NCBI RefSeq assembly: GCF_030272615.1
Contig: NC_081410.1
Coordinates: 220,585,415-220,649,414 of the forward strand
Reading direction: 5' to 3'
Source of the DNA: Cryptomeria japonica
Lineage: Eukaryota; Streptophyta; Pinopsida; Cupressales; Cupressaceae
Length of the DNA: 64,000 nucleotides
Part shown: positions 36,139-49,400 of the stretch, piece after piece
How the letters are laid out: each line of letters starts with the position of its first letter
Position numbering within the stretch: position 1 is the first letter of the stretch
Made by a program: the position numbers and the translations under genes
The notes under the pieces: generated by a model
What the model saw: the letters and a program-made list of their open reading frames with translations, nothing else
What the model was told of the DNA's origin: nothing
Database searches by the model: none

Positions 36139-36470
36139 CTAGTAAAGAAGGCATGCAAAACCCGAACAAATCCAAACTGTTAAACCTCTTTCTCCTTCTC
36201 CCTCTGCATCTTGGATCTTCTGTTGTGTAACTTGATTAGAAAATCTGCAACTTTTGGTATTTTTTCTGTCAAATAGACTACTTAAGGTGTTCACATTTAG
36301 TGTCTCAACATACCTACTCCAGATGTCACTGTAGGCTAGGCAATCCATGATGTAATGTCATTCAATCTCCACCACCCCTTGCGTACAATATCTACACCTT
36401 ATATCTTCCCATTCCTCTTTGGGCATCGTCTATCTCCCAGTTTCACATCTAAGTTGATGTGCGCTGGTCC
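36139..36470 (-). pseudogene. LINE ORF2 C-terminal fragment
   Basis: Read on the minus strand with stops ignored, it shows SAHQLRCETGR, then RCRYC with HYIMDCLAYSDIW. This matches the Cys/His-rich tail of plant non-LTR reverse transcriptases (R-x-C-x-x-C ... H-x-x-x-x-C). Two stops lie inside. It is a terminal fragment cut at 36791 by the gypsy element, or near it. Confidence 0.5.
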
Positions 36471-36790
36471 TTATGAGATGGTAATTTGATATTTGATATT
36501 AATTTGTTGGTTTGGTGTAAATAGTAATTATAATGTGTAATTTCATTATAGAATTGATATTAAAAATTTATGATTAGTGAAAACTTATATAACGTAAATA
36601 CAGTCATGTCATGACCTTTGTCTATTCAGGCATCATAAATGAAAATCTTGTTAAGAAGAATTAAAAAAAAACTAAGTCCCTCTTTAGTAAGATTTTCATT
36701 TCTAATGTTTGGATAGGCGTTTCCCACATCATGAGGTCTAATGCTGGATATAATCATGTAATGTAGTATAAGCCATATTATGCGTCCTGG

Positions 36791-38942
36791 TGTAGGAGCA
36801 CTTAGTTGAGCAAAACTCTCCTTTTTGAGTAATTTGTGATTTCATGTTTGTAATGTCTTTTGTCAAGTTTATAATGTTTTAGGTTGTTGTGTGTCATGTT
36901 TAATGGTTTTGATCTCATTTTGGGTTCAAGAGGTCAAATTTTGCCTTTCAGGCTTTGAGTTGACAATTTTTGCCAAAAATGTGCAAAATTGCCAAAAAGG
37001 TCTTCCAATGCTTTCCAAAAGCATTGAAAAATGTTTGATAAGTGTTTTTAAGCATGTCTAAGTTGTTTAGACAAGTTGATAAGGTTAGAGTGTCAAAAAT
37101 GTCTTTTGGAGCAAGAAATGTTGTCATTTGGGCTTGCAAGAGTTGTAAAAGTTGTCATTTTTTTTACTTTTCTTGCAAAATGAAGTTGTGGAAGCCTCAT
37201 GTCCGTACTGGACTTGATAAATAAATTGTTGGACTATAAAAAGACCTCTCTTTGCCTTGAAGAACGTTGGTGATTGTATGAGCAAGAGTTTCCTAATAAA
37301 AATCATGACATTTTGGCTTTATTCACTGTTTTTTTTTTCCTTTGGTGTAACAGTCTGTACTGTAGCTTCATAGTCCATACTATACCTTTGGAAAGTGTGC
37401 ATAGTAGTTGTACAATACTCTCCAAGTGATTGTAGCACTGGTTTCCTTTGGCAATTTGTTTGTACAAAATTATTTTACTTTTGTGTGCTCACTGCCCTAT
37501 CAAGGGTTTGAAGTTCCAAAATGCCACCACTTGACTAATCCAGGTCTGGGATCCCACAAAATGGATTTAGTCAAGTTGGCACTCATGTATATAATGTACA
37601 TATGCTTTAATTTATTCCAAAATTGTGTTTGGAAGGAGGACTTGAGTGAATACTAGGCAAGTATTGATTAATCGGCTAGTAGCATGATCAAAAACTCAAG
37701 ATTTGCACCCAAAAGAAATTTGGAGTGAACAAGTGTATGAGGCAGAGGTCTGGACATATGGCCAAGGGTTTTTAGAATCACCTTGGTTTGTTAGAGCAGC
37801 TCATTCCTATTAAATATTCTCTTTGTAAACAAAACAGTGAGTTCACTGTTTTTGTGAATTGTGTTTGTCAAATGCTCATGGAATGCTTCAAAAACATCAT
37901 CCAAGCCTTGTAACTAAGAAGGAAATGTAATAGGAAGATTGGTTAGTGTTTTGCAGACCTCATTGAGGTATATTTTCAATTCAAACTCCTTATTATGCAA
38001 GTCCCAAGAGGTGGCAGCAGCTGACTGGTAAAAAGACAGCATTTTGACAGTGACAGTGGTATTCCACTTCCTTTCTCAGATGTGTGCCAAGTGTTTGGCA
38101 TTATGTTTGCAGGAAGTAATAGGGGAAGGCTTTATTTGGTGTGGCAGAAGTCTTAAGCCAGTTTGGAGGCTTGATTAGTGGAGTTGGGAAGACCTTTCTA
38201 TGTTCTTTGGTCCAAACCCTACCAAACCCTTCAAAAGTGCCACAAATAGTAGACAGTCATGATTTTGCACTAATAGTGGCCTAAACCATGGAAATCCACT
38301 AGCATATACCTTAAAACTATCATCCAAATCAAGGTTGTTGGAGGAGAGACCCATCGTAGAGCAGGACAAGCAAAAAAGTGTCAATTACCCCTCCACGGGC
38401 TAGTAGCCTTTTGACTGCATAACACACACTTTTTAGAACCTGATTGCAAGGAGGAGTTTGGGGCTCATGAGACTTTGTGTGGACACTTTAAAACAGTGAA
38501 CCAAATGACAAATAGGACCTTGGAAAGTGCATAGCCTCAGTTGGATTTTTTGACCCTTGGTTGGTGTATTGAGCAAGCCAAAGGCTATGGGCCTAAAACT
38601 CAGTTTGGTTGTCAAACTTGAACAAAACCTTGCTGCCCCTACATGACCATGTTGGAACTGCCTGTTGCATACTGAGAACAATAAGTTGAATGTCCAGTAA
38701 GCCAGAGATTGAGAAAAGTGTAGATGGGAGAGGTGAGTAGTTGGAGTAAGTTTGAGCATGGGTTTGAGCTATCACCAGAAAGGGAGGTTGTTGGTGAAGA
38801 CTCATAGAGAGACCTAACTATTGCAACTAAACTTGATATTGGCAAACATAAGGAGCAGACATAAACAATACCTCTTGTTTCCTTTTATGGCCTTTTGACT
38901 CAAATTGGCCTTTTGAGCACTTACCTAGCAATCTCCCTATCA
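36791..38942 (+). repeat. 5' LTR of the chromovirus-type element
   Basis: About 2.15 kb from TGTAGGAGCACTTAG to CTATCA, with the PBS starting three bases later. A good TATA box (GGACTATAAAAAG) lies at 37235-37240 and AATAAA at about 37293. Short frames inside (38175-38845) are not genes. Confidence 0.9.
37235..37240 (+). promoter_or_regulatory. LTR TATA box
   Basis: GGACTATAAAAAGACC within the 5' LTR, about 55 bp upstream of an AATAAA; the expected U3/R arrangement. Confidence 0.55.
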
Positions 38943-38945
38943 CAG

Positions 38946-38958
38946 TGGTCTCAGAGCC
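38946..38958 (+). other. primer-binding site
   Basis: TGGTCTCAGAGCC just after the LTR, a one-base variant of the initiator-Met tRNA PBS found in chromoviruses. Confidence 0.8.
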
Positions 38959-38996
38959 AACAAAAGATTCAGGAGGAAAGGAATATTAGGGAAAAC

Positions 38997-40194
38997 ATGG
39001 TGACTAATGCAGAGTGAGCCAAGAAGGTTGAAGACCAAGAAGAGGAAAATAGGGCACTCAGAGAAAGATTAGATCAACTAGCAATGAAACTAGCTGAAGT
39101 AGAAGTCAAAACTGAAAAAGTCCATGATAAGGTTGGAGATCAGGGTAAAATGATGGCAATAGAGGATGAGGTCCCCATGCCTAACCCTATCATTGAAAAA
39201 GAACCATTCTTGAAAGCCTTGAGAGCTATGAGTGGTAAAACCTTAGGGAGTGGCTCTTTTCAGTGGGAAGATGGATCCAGATGCTCTTATAGAGTGGATT
39301 GAAGGTCTAGAAAACCATTTTGAATGTGATGGAGTAACTGAAGCACAAAAGGTTAAGGTAGCAAAATCAAGGTTGAGAGGGGCAACTTTAACTTGGTGGA
39401 AGTTCATCCAAGAGGAAAGGGTGAAAGAAGGTAAGCAGCCACTAGCCACCTGGAAAGCAATGGTAGCCAAAATAAAAGAAACCTACCTTCCTGAAGACTA
39501 TGAAGTACAACTTCACAGGAAAAGACAAAATTTGAGACAAAAAGACCTAGATGTCAGTAGCTACACTGAGGAGTTTCAAAAACTGTGCATGAGATCCAGA
39601 GTAGTAGAGGATGAGAGTATAAAAGTGGCAAGGTACTTGAATGGGTTAAGATCGAACATCCAGGAAGAGATGAGCTTGTTATGCCCACAAACAGTACACA
39701 AGTGTTATCAACTAGCACTTAAGGTGGAAGAGAAAGGTAGGAGAAAGAAAGAACAAAACAACAGAGGTAAAGGTAGGGGAAGAGATGGTAGAGGCCATAG
39801 AGGTAGTTTTGGGGGAAGGAGCATAGATCAACGATCCCAAGGAGAGTCTAAAATTATAGAGAAAAGTGGGGATTCTCAGAGCAAACCCAAATATAGGGGT
39901 AGGGGTTCAAGCAACCCAAGTAGGGGTAGATATAATGGACTAGGTAGAGGGTCCTACTTCTCAACCATGAAGTGCTATAACTGTCAAAAGTTGGGCCACC
40001 CAGCCTATAGATGCCCAGAGAAGCCTAGTTCATCCTATGGTGGTGAGAAGAGGATAAACTATGTTCAGGAAGATGGAGGTAATACCAGAACTTCAGCATT
40101 GAGCCACCTAGCTTTAGAAGATGGTGAGATTTTAATGATCAAGAGAGTGTTAATGAAGAAGCCACACAGTACAGAGGTCTCACAGAGAAGAGCA
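38997..40194 (+). pseudogene. gag: gypsy gag, upstream half of the split gag-pol
   Basis: It begins ATG 38997 (MVTNAE, then a TGA) with a coiled-coil N-terminus (RALRERLDQLAMKLAEVEVK). After a frame change near 39245 the gag domain runs 39270-39750: DPDALIEWIEGLENHFECDG, LRGATLTWWKFIQEER and YTEEFQKLCMRSRV. A Gly/Arg/Ser-rich basic stretch leads to the CCHC knuckle CYNCQKLGHPAYRC at about 39980. The frame then reaches GCA at 40192-40194, where the CACTA element enters and supplies a TAG two codons later. On the far side the frame resumes at GCA 59765 in the same phase, so gag and pol were one ORF before the insertion. Confidence 0.92.
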
Positions 40195-40225
40195 CACTAG
40201 TACATTCGGGTCAAAATTTTGATGG
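40195..40225. repeat. CACTA terminal inverted repeat, left
   Basis: CACTAGTACATTCGGGTCAA followed by AATTTTGATGG. It pairs with 59734-59764 with a few mismatches. Confidence 0.93.
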
Positions 40226-40231
40226 CAAATC

Positions 40232-40545
40232 GTCGGAATTCCGACACAATTTTGTCACACTACTGACAAAAAAAGTCATCGAAAACTTTGTGTCGGAAGT
40301 TCTGACTATCCTTGTGGTCGTCGCAATTCCGACATCACCTCCAACCTTTCGGACGGCCGCCATGGATGCTCATACTCCGAAAGAATACCGTCGCGATCTC
40401 GGCCTATCATCAGAATTCTGACTCCAAAGGGTAAAATTTTGATAGAGGAGTGTCGTCGGATGCACAGCATCCTCGTCGGAACTCTCCTGGAGGCCATCAT
40501 GCACTCCTCTGTCGGAATTTTACCCTTTGGAGTCGGAATTCCGAC
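40232..40545. repeat. subterminal palindromic repeats, left end
   Basis: The 14-bp palindrome GTCGGAATTCCGAC is perfect at 40232-40245 and 40532-40545. Variants lie at 40292-40306, 40320-40333 and 40410-40422, with half-sites near 40455, 40475 and 40511. It recurs at the other end near 59650. Arrays like this bind TNPA-type proteins in En/Spm. A ~40-bp inverted repeat (40412-40452 with 40501-40543) is superimposed. Confidence 0.85.
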
Positions 40546-40597
40546 GATAGACCGATTTTTCAAAAAAAAAAAATTTATAGAAAAAGATTGACATTGG

Positions 40598-40770
40598 TAT
40601 CTCTCTTCTATCTCTCTTCTCTATCCCTCTCTACTATCTCTCTTCTCTCTCCCCTCTCTAGGTCTCTTTCTCCATCCCTATCTTCTTCTCTCCCTCTCTA
40701 CTTCTCTTTCTCTACTCTCTCCAGGTCATTATCTCTTCCTCTCACCCTCTCTCTCTCTCTCACCTCTATA
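40598..40770. repeat. CT-rich low-complexity tract
   Basis: Imperfect runs of TCTCTCTTCTC and CCCTCTCTA. The open frame across it (40450-40818) is only Ser/Leu-rich low complexity. Confidence 0.9.
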
Positions 40771-40799
40771 GGTCTCACCTTCCATTCCTCCATCATTAC

Positions 40800-43700
40800 C
40801 CATGTTGTCAAGTTGTAAGATATTTCCCAAAGTACTTGGTTGCTAGGGTTGATTTACTTAAGTGTTGGAGTCGGATTTAGATGAGACCTGCATGATTAAG
40901 CTATATTAAGTGATCAAGTCACCAAGATCTCAATTGTAAACATGACTAGGTTCTAGGGTTTTAGGGTAGCATAGGTCAAGATTGAGGTATGGTGGTCAAG
41001 AATTACCTTCCAATGACAAAAGACATCCAAATGATGAAGAATGAAGGCGATGAACTCATAGAAGTTTGGAGGAGATAATTTGACTAAGTTAAAATTTTGT
41101 TTAAGTCATGGTCATGATACTAGCTTGCTCATCAAGAGCAATTTGTGCGAATGAACCCTAGAAATGTGCCCATGCTAGAGAAGCAAGAATTCCAATAAAA
41201 CCTAAGGCAATGCTAGTAAGGGGTCAAAATTAAAGAATTAGGGTACAAAAAATTAAATTTGGCTAAGTCGAGATGTTGCTCAAGGATGACCTAAATCATG
41301 GAGTGTAAATCAATCATGAAACATGAGAATGGATTGGTCTTGACCCAAGCAACGTAAGTCCCCCTTGTGATTCCAGCAGATATCACATCACAATCATTGA
41401 GTCTATCTACAATATAAAGTCAAGACCTGACTATTGGAATCTTGGAGTCATCCCATTTGATCACGTAGTTTAGCACTTGGGAGGATTTTGTTCAAGAGAG
41501 GATAGAATACTTAGTATTTTATTTTGTGTTGCATAGTGCATAAAAAACACATCAACAAAAACCATTGAAAGGTTTGGTTAAAGCCTTCGAATCACAATCT
41601 CTACGAGAAGCTATCAAGAGTGCCCAGAATTTGGAAACTTTAGTATCCAAGAACATAATTCATAAGGCACCACTTTTAGAGCAACCAAAGAAGCCTATCA
41701 ATGTAATATTTTATTTACCTTGGATATGTTTTATCCTAAGTGTGATATTCCACTATTAAAAAGCTTAATTAGGTAATATTTTTACTTAGGTAGAATAAGA
41801 TAATGAGTTGCACATTCTCCTTCTTTGATTGAGATTCTACTTTTTCCTTGTCACAAATTTGGAAACTTGGATAAGCAATTTCTTTTTTTGGTTTTCTACC
41901 TCTTCATGATCCTCATGGATTTGGAATCTTGGAAGCTATATATTGTAGGTTTTTCCTCGATTAACATATTAAATGAAACTATTGTGAGCTTTCATATCTT
42001 AACATACCAAGGGCTTAAGTTTGGGGATGACAAGGGGATGATGAAGGGGGCGGGGTGGGATGCAAATATATATACAACTTAAAAAATTAATTATAAAAGG
42101 ATGTGTATAGAATAAGTATAACAACTGTAAATAAAACTTTGCCACACTATGTAAATTTTACAATAAACATTAAAAATATGTCAATGATTGCATTGAAATT
42201 TAAACATTAACAATGGTGGTAGAGTTTTGGAACTTTGGGAACAAACTAAGAATAAGTATAAGAATTGTAGATGAAACTTTGGCATACTAAGTGTTTAAAC
42301 TAGTCAACATAAAAAAAATGGAAACGATTGCATTAACAATAAGAATGGTGGGTAGAGGTTTGGGGTCAATGGGTAGTGCCCCTTGTGGGGGGTTTGGGGC
42401 AGAGCCCCCATCAAGATTAGGGGGCATTTCCAAACCTTTAATACGGATGACATTTTCACAATAATTTCACCATTTTTGTTTAGAATTGGAGTTTCTAATT
42501 GGGGGCCATGAGAGACTCATAGGCATCCTCAAGATGGTCAAGAGACTCCTTGGAGTCCCTAGGATGTCCCTAAGTGGTGCGGCAAGGGGATGTTTCCCCT
42601 AAGTATTGCATCCTGAAAAAATAGGTATTTTGGAGGGGGGGAAGGGGTCCCCATGTTTCAATGGTTTCAAAAGATTCTAAGTTTTTTTTTTATCTTGTCA
42701 TAACAAAATATACTCCTCTTGCATCCTTGGATGATTTGAAAATTGAAAACAATTTGACAAGAAAAAACTAACTTCTAAAGTTTAGACTTAGTTTTCTTTT
42801 TTTATCCAAGTCACTACAACATTTCAATTATCAAAGTAGGTTTTTTTTGGTGGTTTTGAAGCATCCAAAAGGCTTGAGAAATTCAATATTATCTTTCATT
42901 CCACCAAAATTGGAGATCAAGAAGCATGCTCACAAACAAGGATTTGTTTGTAACTTAAGGCAATCGACTAGTTTTTGGGGCATTTTCAGGTCTAAAGAAC
43001 CTACCATTGTGTCAAAAAGGCCCATAAGACCCCATTTTCATCTAAAACTTGTCTCTTTTGGTTGTAGAAGCATTTAAGGAAAAAAAAATCACACAACCAA
43101 TGATATGCCTATACCATACATATTTGAGTTAAAATAAAAATAAAAAATTGACAAGGTTTGGAGACCATTGAACAATTTGGGAGATTGCTAATACATACAC
43201 TCAATTTATAAAGTCTCAATTTGATGTACTTACTCTTCGAGAGGCCTATACAAAAGCATTTTGTAATTGCGAACTAAGATAAATTTCCATTTTTGGTAGT
43301 TTTCATCATGGATTATGGTATTAAATTCTGACATTCTATTGTCAAGATAAATTCAGAGAACCATTTGTACTTGAAACAAGGGATAGTGAAAAATTACATT
43401 ATGTAGGATCTCCTACCCTATCTCATTGAATTCATTCCTACACCAAGTGACTATGAACAAAAGCATAGGTATTTAACAACAATGACATGGTCCATGGACT
43501 AGTGATCCTCCTCTTGATACTCCATCTACAAATGAGAACATCTCTTATACACGTTGCTACTTCAGAATTAAAAGTTGCTTCTTCTAGAAATTTCCATGAT
43601 TCTTTGCAATAGGATTATATGTCTTCTAGATTCACCTGGCCACTAGGACACATTCCTATCAAGCATCTTTACTTTTTTGAAAAGTAGACCACATTTCAGA

Positions 43701-46480
43701 TCTAGATGACACCATAATGACTTTGATTTCCTCTTGCAAGATATTCCTCCATCATGTATTGCTTCATCGAAGTTCAAATTTGCTTCTTCAAGGGCTCTCA
43801 ATGATTCTCTATATAGGATTCTTCGTGTCTATGAGATCCACTTCTTTGGGAGGCCTACTTAAACATTTCACATCTATTTGTGGACTCTCACCTTTCAAAT
43901 ATTGATGAAACAATTGAGAATATTTGTCTTCTCATTGATGACAATGCCCATCGAGTTACATCGTCTCCCATTGTAAATTCACTTGTTCTATCCCCACCAT
44001 ATCATGCAACATGACACATTCTATTTCACATTAATTAAGGTCTCACACTTCAATGATTGTAGTCCTTGAATCTTCTATGGAACAATCACAACTTAACATC
44101 AACATCAAGACACATGAGTCGCTTCAAAAACCATACATCTGAATTCCTTTCTACATTCCACTTGAATGGGAATTCAACAATTTGACAACTCAATATTTCC
44201 ATATTGTGAAAGGAAGGTGCATCATTTGTTGCAAATGAACCTACTACAACATTCACCATTCAACATTTTGCATTGCTTTTCTCTCTTCTTTGTGGAGGCA
44301 CCAACTTTAGGGGATGGGGTGGATCTATATTATCCTTCACATATGTCACTTGGGATGGAGTTTTGTCCTACGGATTTTCTAGTCTCTACTTCGAGAGGGT
44401 ACACTCTCTTTATAATTTGGGGTATTTCATATTTTACATGGATACCTAACCTTGTGACCCATTTCTTCTTACCTCAATTGCACTTAAGGGGGTGTGCCAA
44501 TGTACCATTTTATTCACCAAGTGGATATGTTTTATCGTAAGTATGATATTGCATTTGTTTGTTTAGTTTACTTAAGTAATTTCTTTTAACTTGAGATAAT
44601 GACTTGCACATTCTCCTTCTTTCATAGGATTATGTTTTTTTTCCTTATCCTCAAAAATTTGGAAACTTGGATAAACAATTCCTTGTCTTTTGGTTTTCTA
44701 TCTCATCCTCATGGATTAAAAATCTTGGATTTCGAGTGAAGATATTGTGAACTTTTTCATTTTCTCTCTTATGAAATCAACTATGTTATGCTATTTTGAT
44801 TTTATTATCATTTATATTTAACAATTTTAAAAATGTTATCACTTACATTAATTTCTAGGTTAATATTTATTTTGTAGATTCTAATAGAATTGAATACCAT
44901 ACCCAAACAATATCTAGTATGACTAGTTAGTTACAGGCTAGGTTCCAAGCGTACTTGGTAACACAATTTTTGAGCTTGTGTTTGTTTATGATTTAACAAT
45001 TGATGCATCTAGCTTTGCTACGCATCTACTTTGAATACAATGAGAGGGTGATTTTGTCTAAGCCAAGAGACCCTGCTATCTAATATGACCCAAGAAAGAT
45101 ACTGATATTTTACCTTGGAAATATAAGCCTTTTGTAAGTATAATTCAATGAATTGTGATAATAACTTAAAACGAAGTGAATTAAAATTTGATTGAGTTCC
45201 CCATTGTATTTTAACAAATCATCTAAGAAGATGTTCATTCCTAACAATTTCCAATTCTCTTTCCAAAAGGATGAAAAAGAAGAGAAAGGAACTAATTAAT
45301 GTTGGGATAGAATTTAGAAGACCTATGTTTTGTGTCTAAAAGCTACTAGCCTAGAGAGCATGGAAACAATCTGAAGTCATGGGAGAGAGTTTCAGTTCTA
45401 TCTCCAAAAATTATGTCCAGTACTCTTGTATTGAATTTTTAAATCCTTCTAAGTTTAAATGTTCACGAGGAAACTCTAAAATTTTAATAAAATACATAAA
45501 TGAAAACCAATTTTGTTTTCGTTGGAATACTTTTGAAAATCACATCACCTCAGTAATTGAACTGTAACAATAAGATTGCATACAAAGTGTAGGTTTGCTA
45601 TGAAACATGCTAAAAGGGTTAAACTATTTCAATTAATAAAAACACTGGAACTATTAAACAACAATAGCTTGTTGGTAATCAAGATTTTGGACTATACCCA
45701 CATTTTACACCTTTTCATACAGTTGCAAAGAATATAGAAAACATGTACGTGGAACTACAGATTCCAACATATGTAAAAATACAACAATCTAAATAAGAAT
45801 GGGAAGCATGTGGAGAATGGTTAAGACATGCATAAATAAAAGGAAAACAAAAATCTCTCAATGTGTATCACAAACAAATCAAGGAAAAAAGCTTTTAGGC
45901 AGGGGACCAATATGATCATAAAAATTTCAAAACTTCCAAAGTATAGAGCATTTGAGATTTTACAGAGAATGCGCTAATTCAGCTTTATTCATGATGAGGC
46001 ATATTCACAACTTTTGCAGTCGCACCATGGTGTTATTTGTGTTGGCTCTGTTGGACCCTACAATTAAGATTCAATATACATACATTATGCAATAAGATTA
46101 ACTGTGCAACATAATGAAATATTGAAAAGTGTGTTATCTTATTGAGCTTCGCTTTGTTTTGAGAATAGTTTAATATTCTCTACTTAACAGGGCCAACCAC
46201 GTGAAGGTGGAAGCTCATTTGGCCCCTCCCCCCCCCACTAACATCACTCTAAATTCCCCGTTAACATCTAACATTCATTCATTCTTTCATTCATTCTTTC
46301 ATCCATTATTAAAATATAACATTCATTCATTATCACATAATGTTCATTAACACATAAAATTCATTAACTTTCATTAACACGCAACATTCATCAATAATCA
46401 TCAACACATATCATTCATGAACATTCATTAGCACATAATTACATTCATTAACACATAAAAATCAGTCATTATCAAATAAG
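40800..46480. other. non-coding part of the CACTA element
   Basis: About 5.7 kb downstream of both element genes. Short frames show no intact domain; 41565-41710 (LREAIKSAQNLETL) faintly resembles a gag fragment. Visible structure: a ~125-bp tandem repeat (about 42110-42235 and 42251-42365), a ~240-bp direct repeat pair 2.8 kb apart (separate entry), a direct repeat pair near 43555 and 43760, and ATTCATTAACACATAA words at 46261-46470 in the presumed 3' UTR. Confidence 0.45.
41705..44755. repeat. pair of ~240-bp direct repeats (41705-41945, 44505-44755)
   Basis: Both copies run from GGATATGTTTTATC through CACATTCTCCTTCTTT and AATTTGGAAACTTGGATAA to ATCCTCATGGATT, roughly 75-80 percent alike by eye. 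They could be short LTRs of a decayed non-coding element or an old segmental duplication. Confidence 0.6.
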
Positions 46481-46491
46481 GTAGATTACAA

Positions 46492-49400
46492 TCATTTCTT
46501 TCTTTGTTTTTTTTTTGAAGCTATGTAAAGTCTAAGTGGAGCATCGTCTTCTTCATCATTTCCCCCATCTTCGGATGTTCTGCCCTCTTCTCGTGCTCTT
46601 GATGTATGCCTAGTCCTATACAAAGGATGAGGATGTTGAACCAAAGGGGGGTCCTCTGCAATAACAAAGAATTGGGTTAAATTCAAAACATTTTTTTATT
46701 ATTGTTACAAGTATTTCATTAATTTAAAGAACACAACCGTTACACTCTTTACCTGATGGGGCCACATCATCTTCCACATCATTTTGTCTAGCCTCAACCT
46801 CGACATGCTGAACACCCTCTAGATCCTCTGGAGTTGAAATATGAAACGTTACATTAATCAATACACCAATTGCAATTAAATTTGTTTAAAGGAATAACAG
46901 TAGTCCTCTTTACCTGATTGGGGAACATCACGTTCCTGATGTTGTCTACCTGGATCATGCTCCACTTGGTCACCACCGACTACATGCTCTAAAACATTAA
47001 CAATAAAGGTTACATTAATTACAACACTAATTTTCAATTTAAGATGTTTAATTGTATTAATAATTACATAAAAAAAATTGAATAGCAAATGAATACCTCC
47101 ATTACTAGGATACACATCCGGACCTTCATGTACAGGTTTTGTTCCATGATTATCATGTTGCATTCCAATGTCACGCGTAGTGTTATCATTGCTTGCTTAT
47201 TTAAAAAAAATATAGTCACTTTATGTTGAAACTTAACATCAAATAGATTATTGGTTAAGTATTCAATTTGAAATAATTTTCATTTAGCTTATTTACCATT
47301 GTGACAGATGCATCAAAATCTCATGTTTGCCCACTCAATTCTCGTAGCCATTCAGCCACGGCTATATAGCCTTGTTGGTAGCCAATTCTCTTGTCATCTT
47401 CTGTGGGCGCTCTATTGAATTCAGAGCCCTGCATTTTTGCTTAGTATTGTGAATTTTGCTTGTATTGTTTGATCAAAAAAAAATTGTTTACAATTTATAA
47501 ATATTTTGGTGTGATACTTAATTTATTGATTCTTAAAATTCGTGCGGCAAGTTTCATATAACCACCAGAGCCGAGTTTGTGTTGCCCAAGCTTTTCTTGT
47601 TTTGCCTTGGTTGCCTTTGACGTGTCACTCAATCTATGAAAAGTTTGAAATATGTTAGATTATATAAATATAATGAATAATTAGTACATATTCACATTCT
47701 TAATAGTATCACATACCTTCTTCTAGCGTCTGGTGGTGTATTTTCTTTTTTCCTTTCAATTATCTCCTTTGCATCCAAAATCAGGTCCTTCCACTCCCTC
47801 TCTGGAATCATGGGGGGACGCTCATACTTTACGTTCTTCTCTGAATGTGTCCTGTATTGGTCCCTCACATACTTTAGATATGTGCCCATCTTTTTCTAGG
47901 AGCTTAGTCTTGTCGAATGTGTCATTTCCAAACAACCCTACCATACGGTTTGTGAGTTCATCTTTTAACTTTTTTTCTTGGTCATTCCACCTTTAAAGCA
48001 AAAACAAACCTGCTAGATTTAGAAAGAAACTGAAGCTACCTTTGATATAGTTCAAGAAATGGATAAAAGGAAAACTATTCTAGCAATGATATGAAATCAA
48101 AATAGTGGATAAGGGTTAGTTCACGTATGATGTTCCACCTTTTACGTATGGTGGGCCCAAATATCTGCAATGTAATGTCATTAAGATTTTTATAAAAAAT
48201 ATCATTTCCTGCAAAAAAAACATGGGATCATTAGTCCAAAATGAGTGATCAGTAAGTAAATTACAATTAGACTATATATAATAATAATTTTAAAGTACCT
48301 GGAACCTTCTGTATCTTCAAGGGAATCAATTCTTCGTCGCTCACCACCAATGTGGCCTGAAACGTTCCCGTACTAGCAATACGGGAAGATCCAAGAAATG
48401 ATGGTATGTTATCACCAGTAGTCGCCTCTAGCGCATCCTCATGTCCATCTCCTGCCATAGTAAATGAATCCACTATGAAAGCCTCCAAGAAAGAACACTT
48501 CAAGGGTAATAAACACATAACGAAAGAGAGAGAAAAAGAGGGATCTACCACCATTGGGCGGGTCAACACGAGCCGGTGCAACAGACAATGTTTGCATGCT
48601 ACGTGTTGCCGACATTGTAGTCGACAATACATTTGGGGTCGACCTCGGACCCATGTCAGCACCTGAAGAGTAATACATTAAATATATAAAACATTAAAAA
48701 AGCAAGTTCACAAGTCCAAAGGAGTGGTTTTAATATATAGAACATGGTCATCACCTGAACTACCCGCAATACCCTGATCATCACCACCAGGATGATGAGC
48801 CCTTATAAATTTCTGTAAAAACAACACATACATATTTTAGTTAATGACATAAAAGAGAAAAAAATAAAAACCATTATTGAACTTTTTTTATGATTAAAGC
48901 TTTCATTACTGCTTACTTGCAAGTTTTCCACCGTCCGCAACAATAGTTGCACCCTCTTTGTTATCTCATCAGTCTGAGGGCTTATGGTTGCCAAATCAAC
49001 AATCGCTTGGCTAATTTTTCTAATATTCGTTTGTACCAATTGTATAGGGTTTGCGCTAAGTGTGATGTCATCAGAGCATAACACTGTCGAGCGCCCCACA
49101 TCCCTATGGAGGTGTTGAGGTACTGCAGGTTCCTTTCCCTTATCCCGAACATCCGTTTGTGACAAGAATATAATTAACACTATCAAAATTACTTCAAAAC
49201 ACTCAAGAAAAGATCACAATGTAATAGTTTTCTTCTATCTAATTTGTACAATTACAATGAGGTTTACCTGCTTTGTAGAAGTGTCGGGACCTACACCCCT
49301 ATCTGTGCTATGTGGTGGATCCATGTGGCCCTGTCACAAAACAAAAATATAAAAACGTTAGCGAAATGAAACCAATAGAATTAGCAAAAAAACTTAATAA

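Noticed and set aside
38175-38845. Several minus-strand frames of 68-108 aa
   Set aside because: They lie inside the gypsy 5' LTR and overlap one another in different frames.
40450-40818. 122-aa Ser/Leu-rich plus-strand frame
   Set aside because: A reading of the CT-rich low-complexity tract beside the CACTA end.
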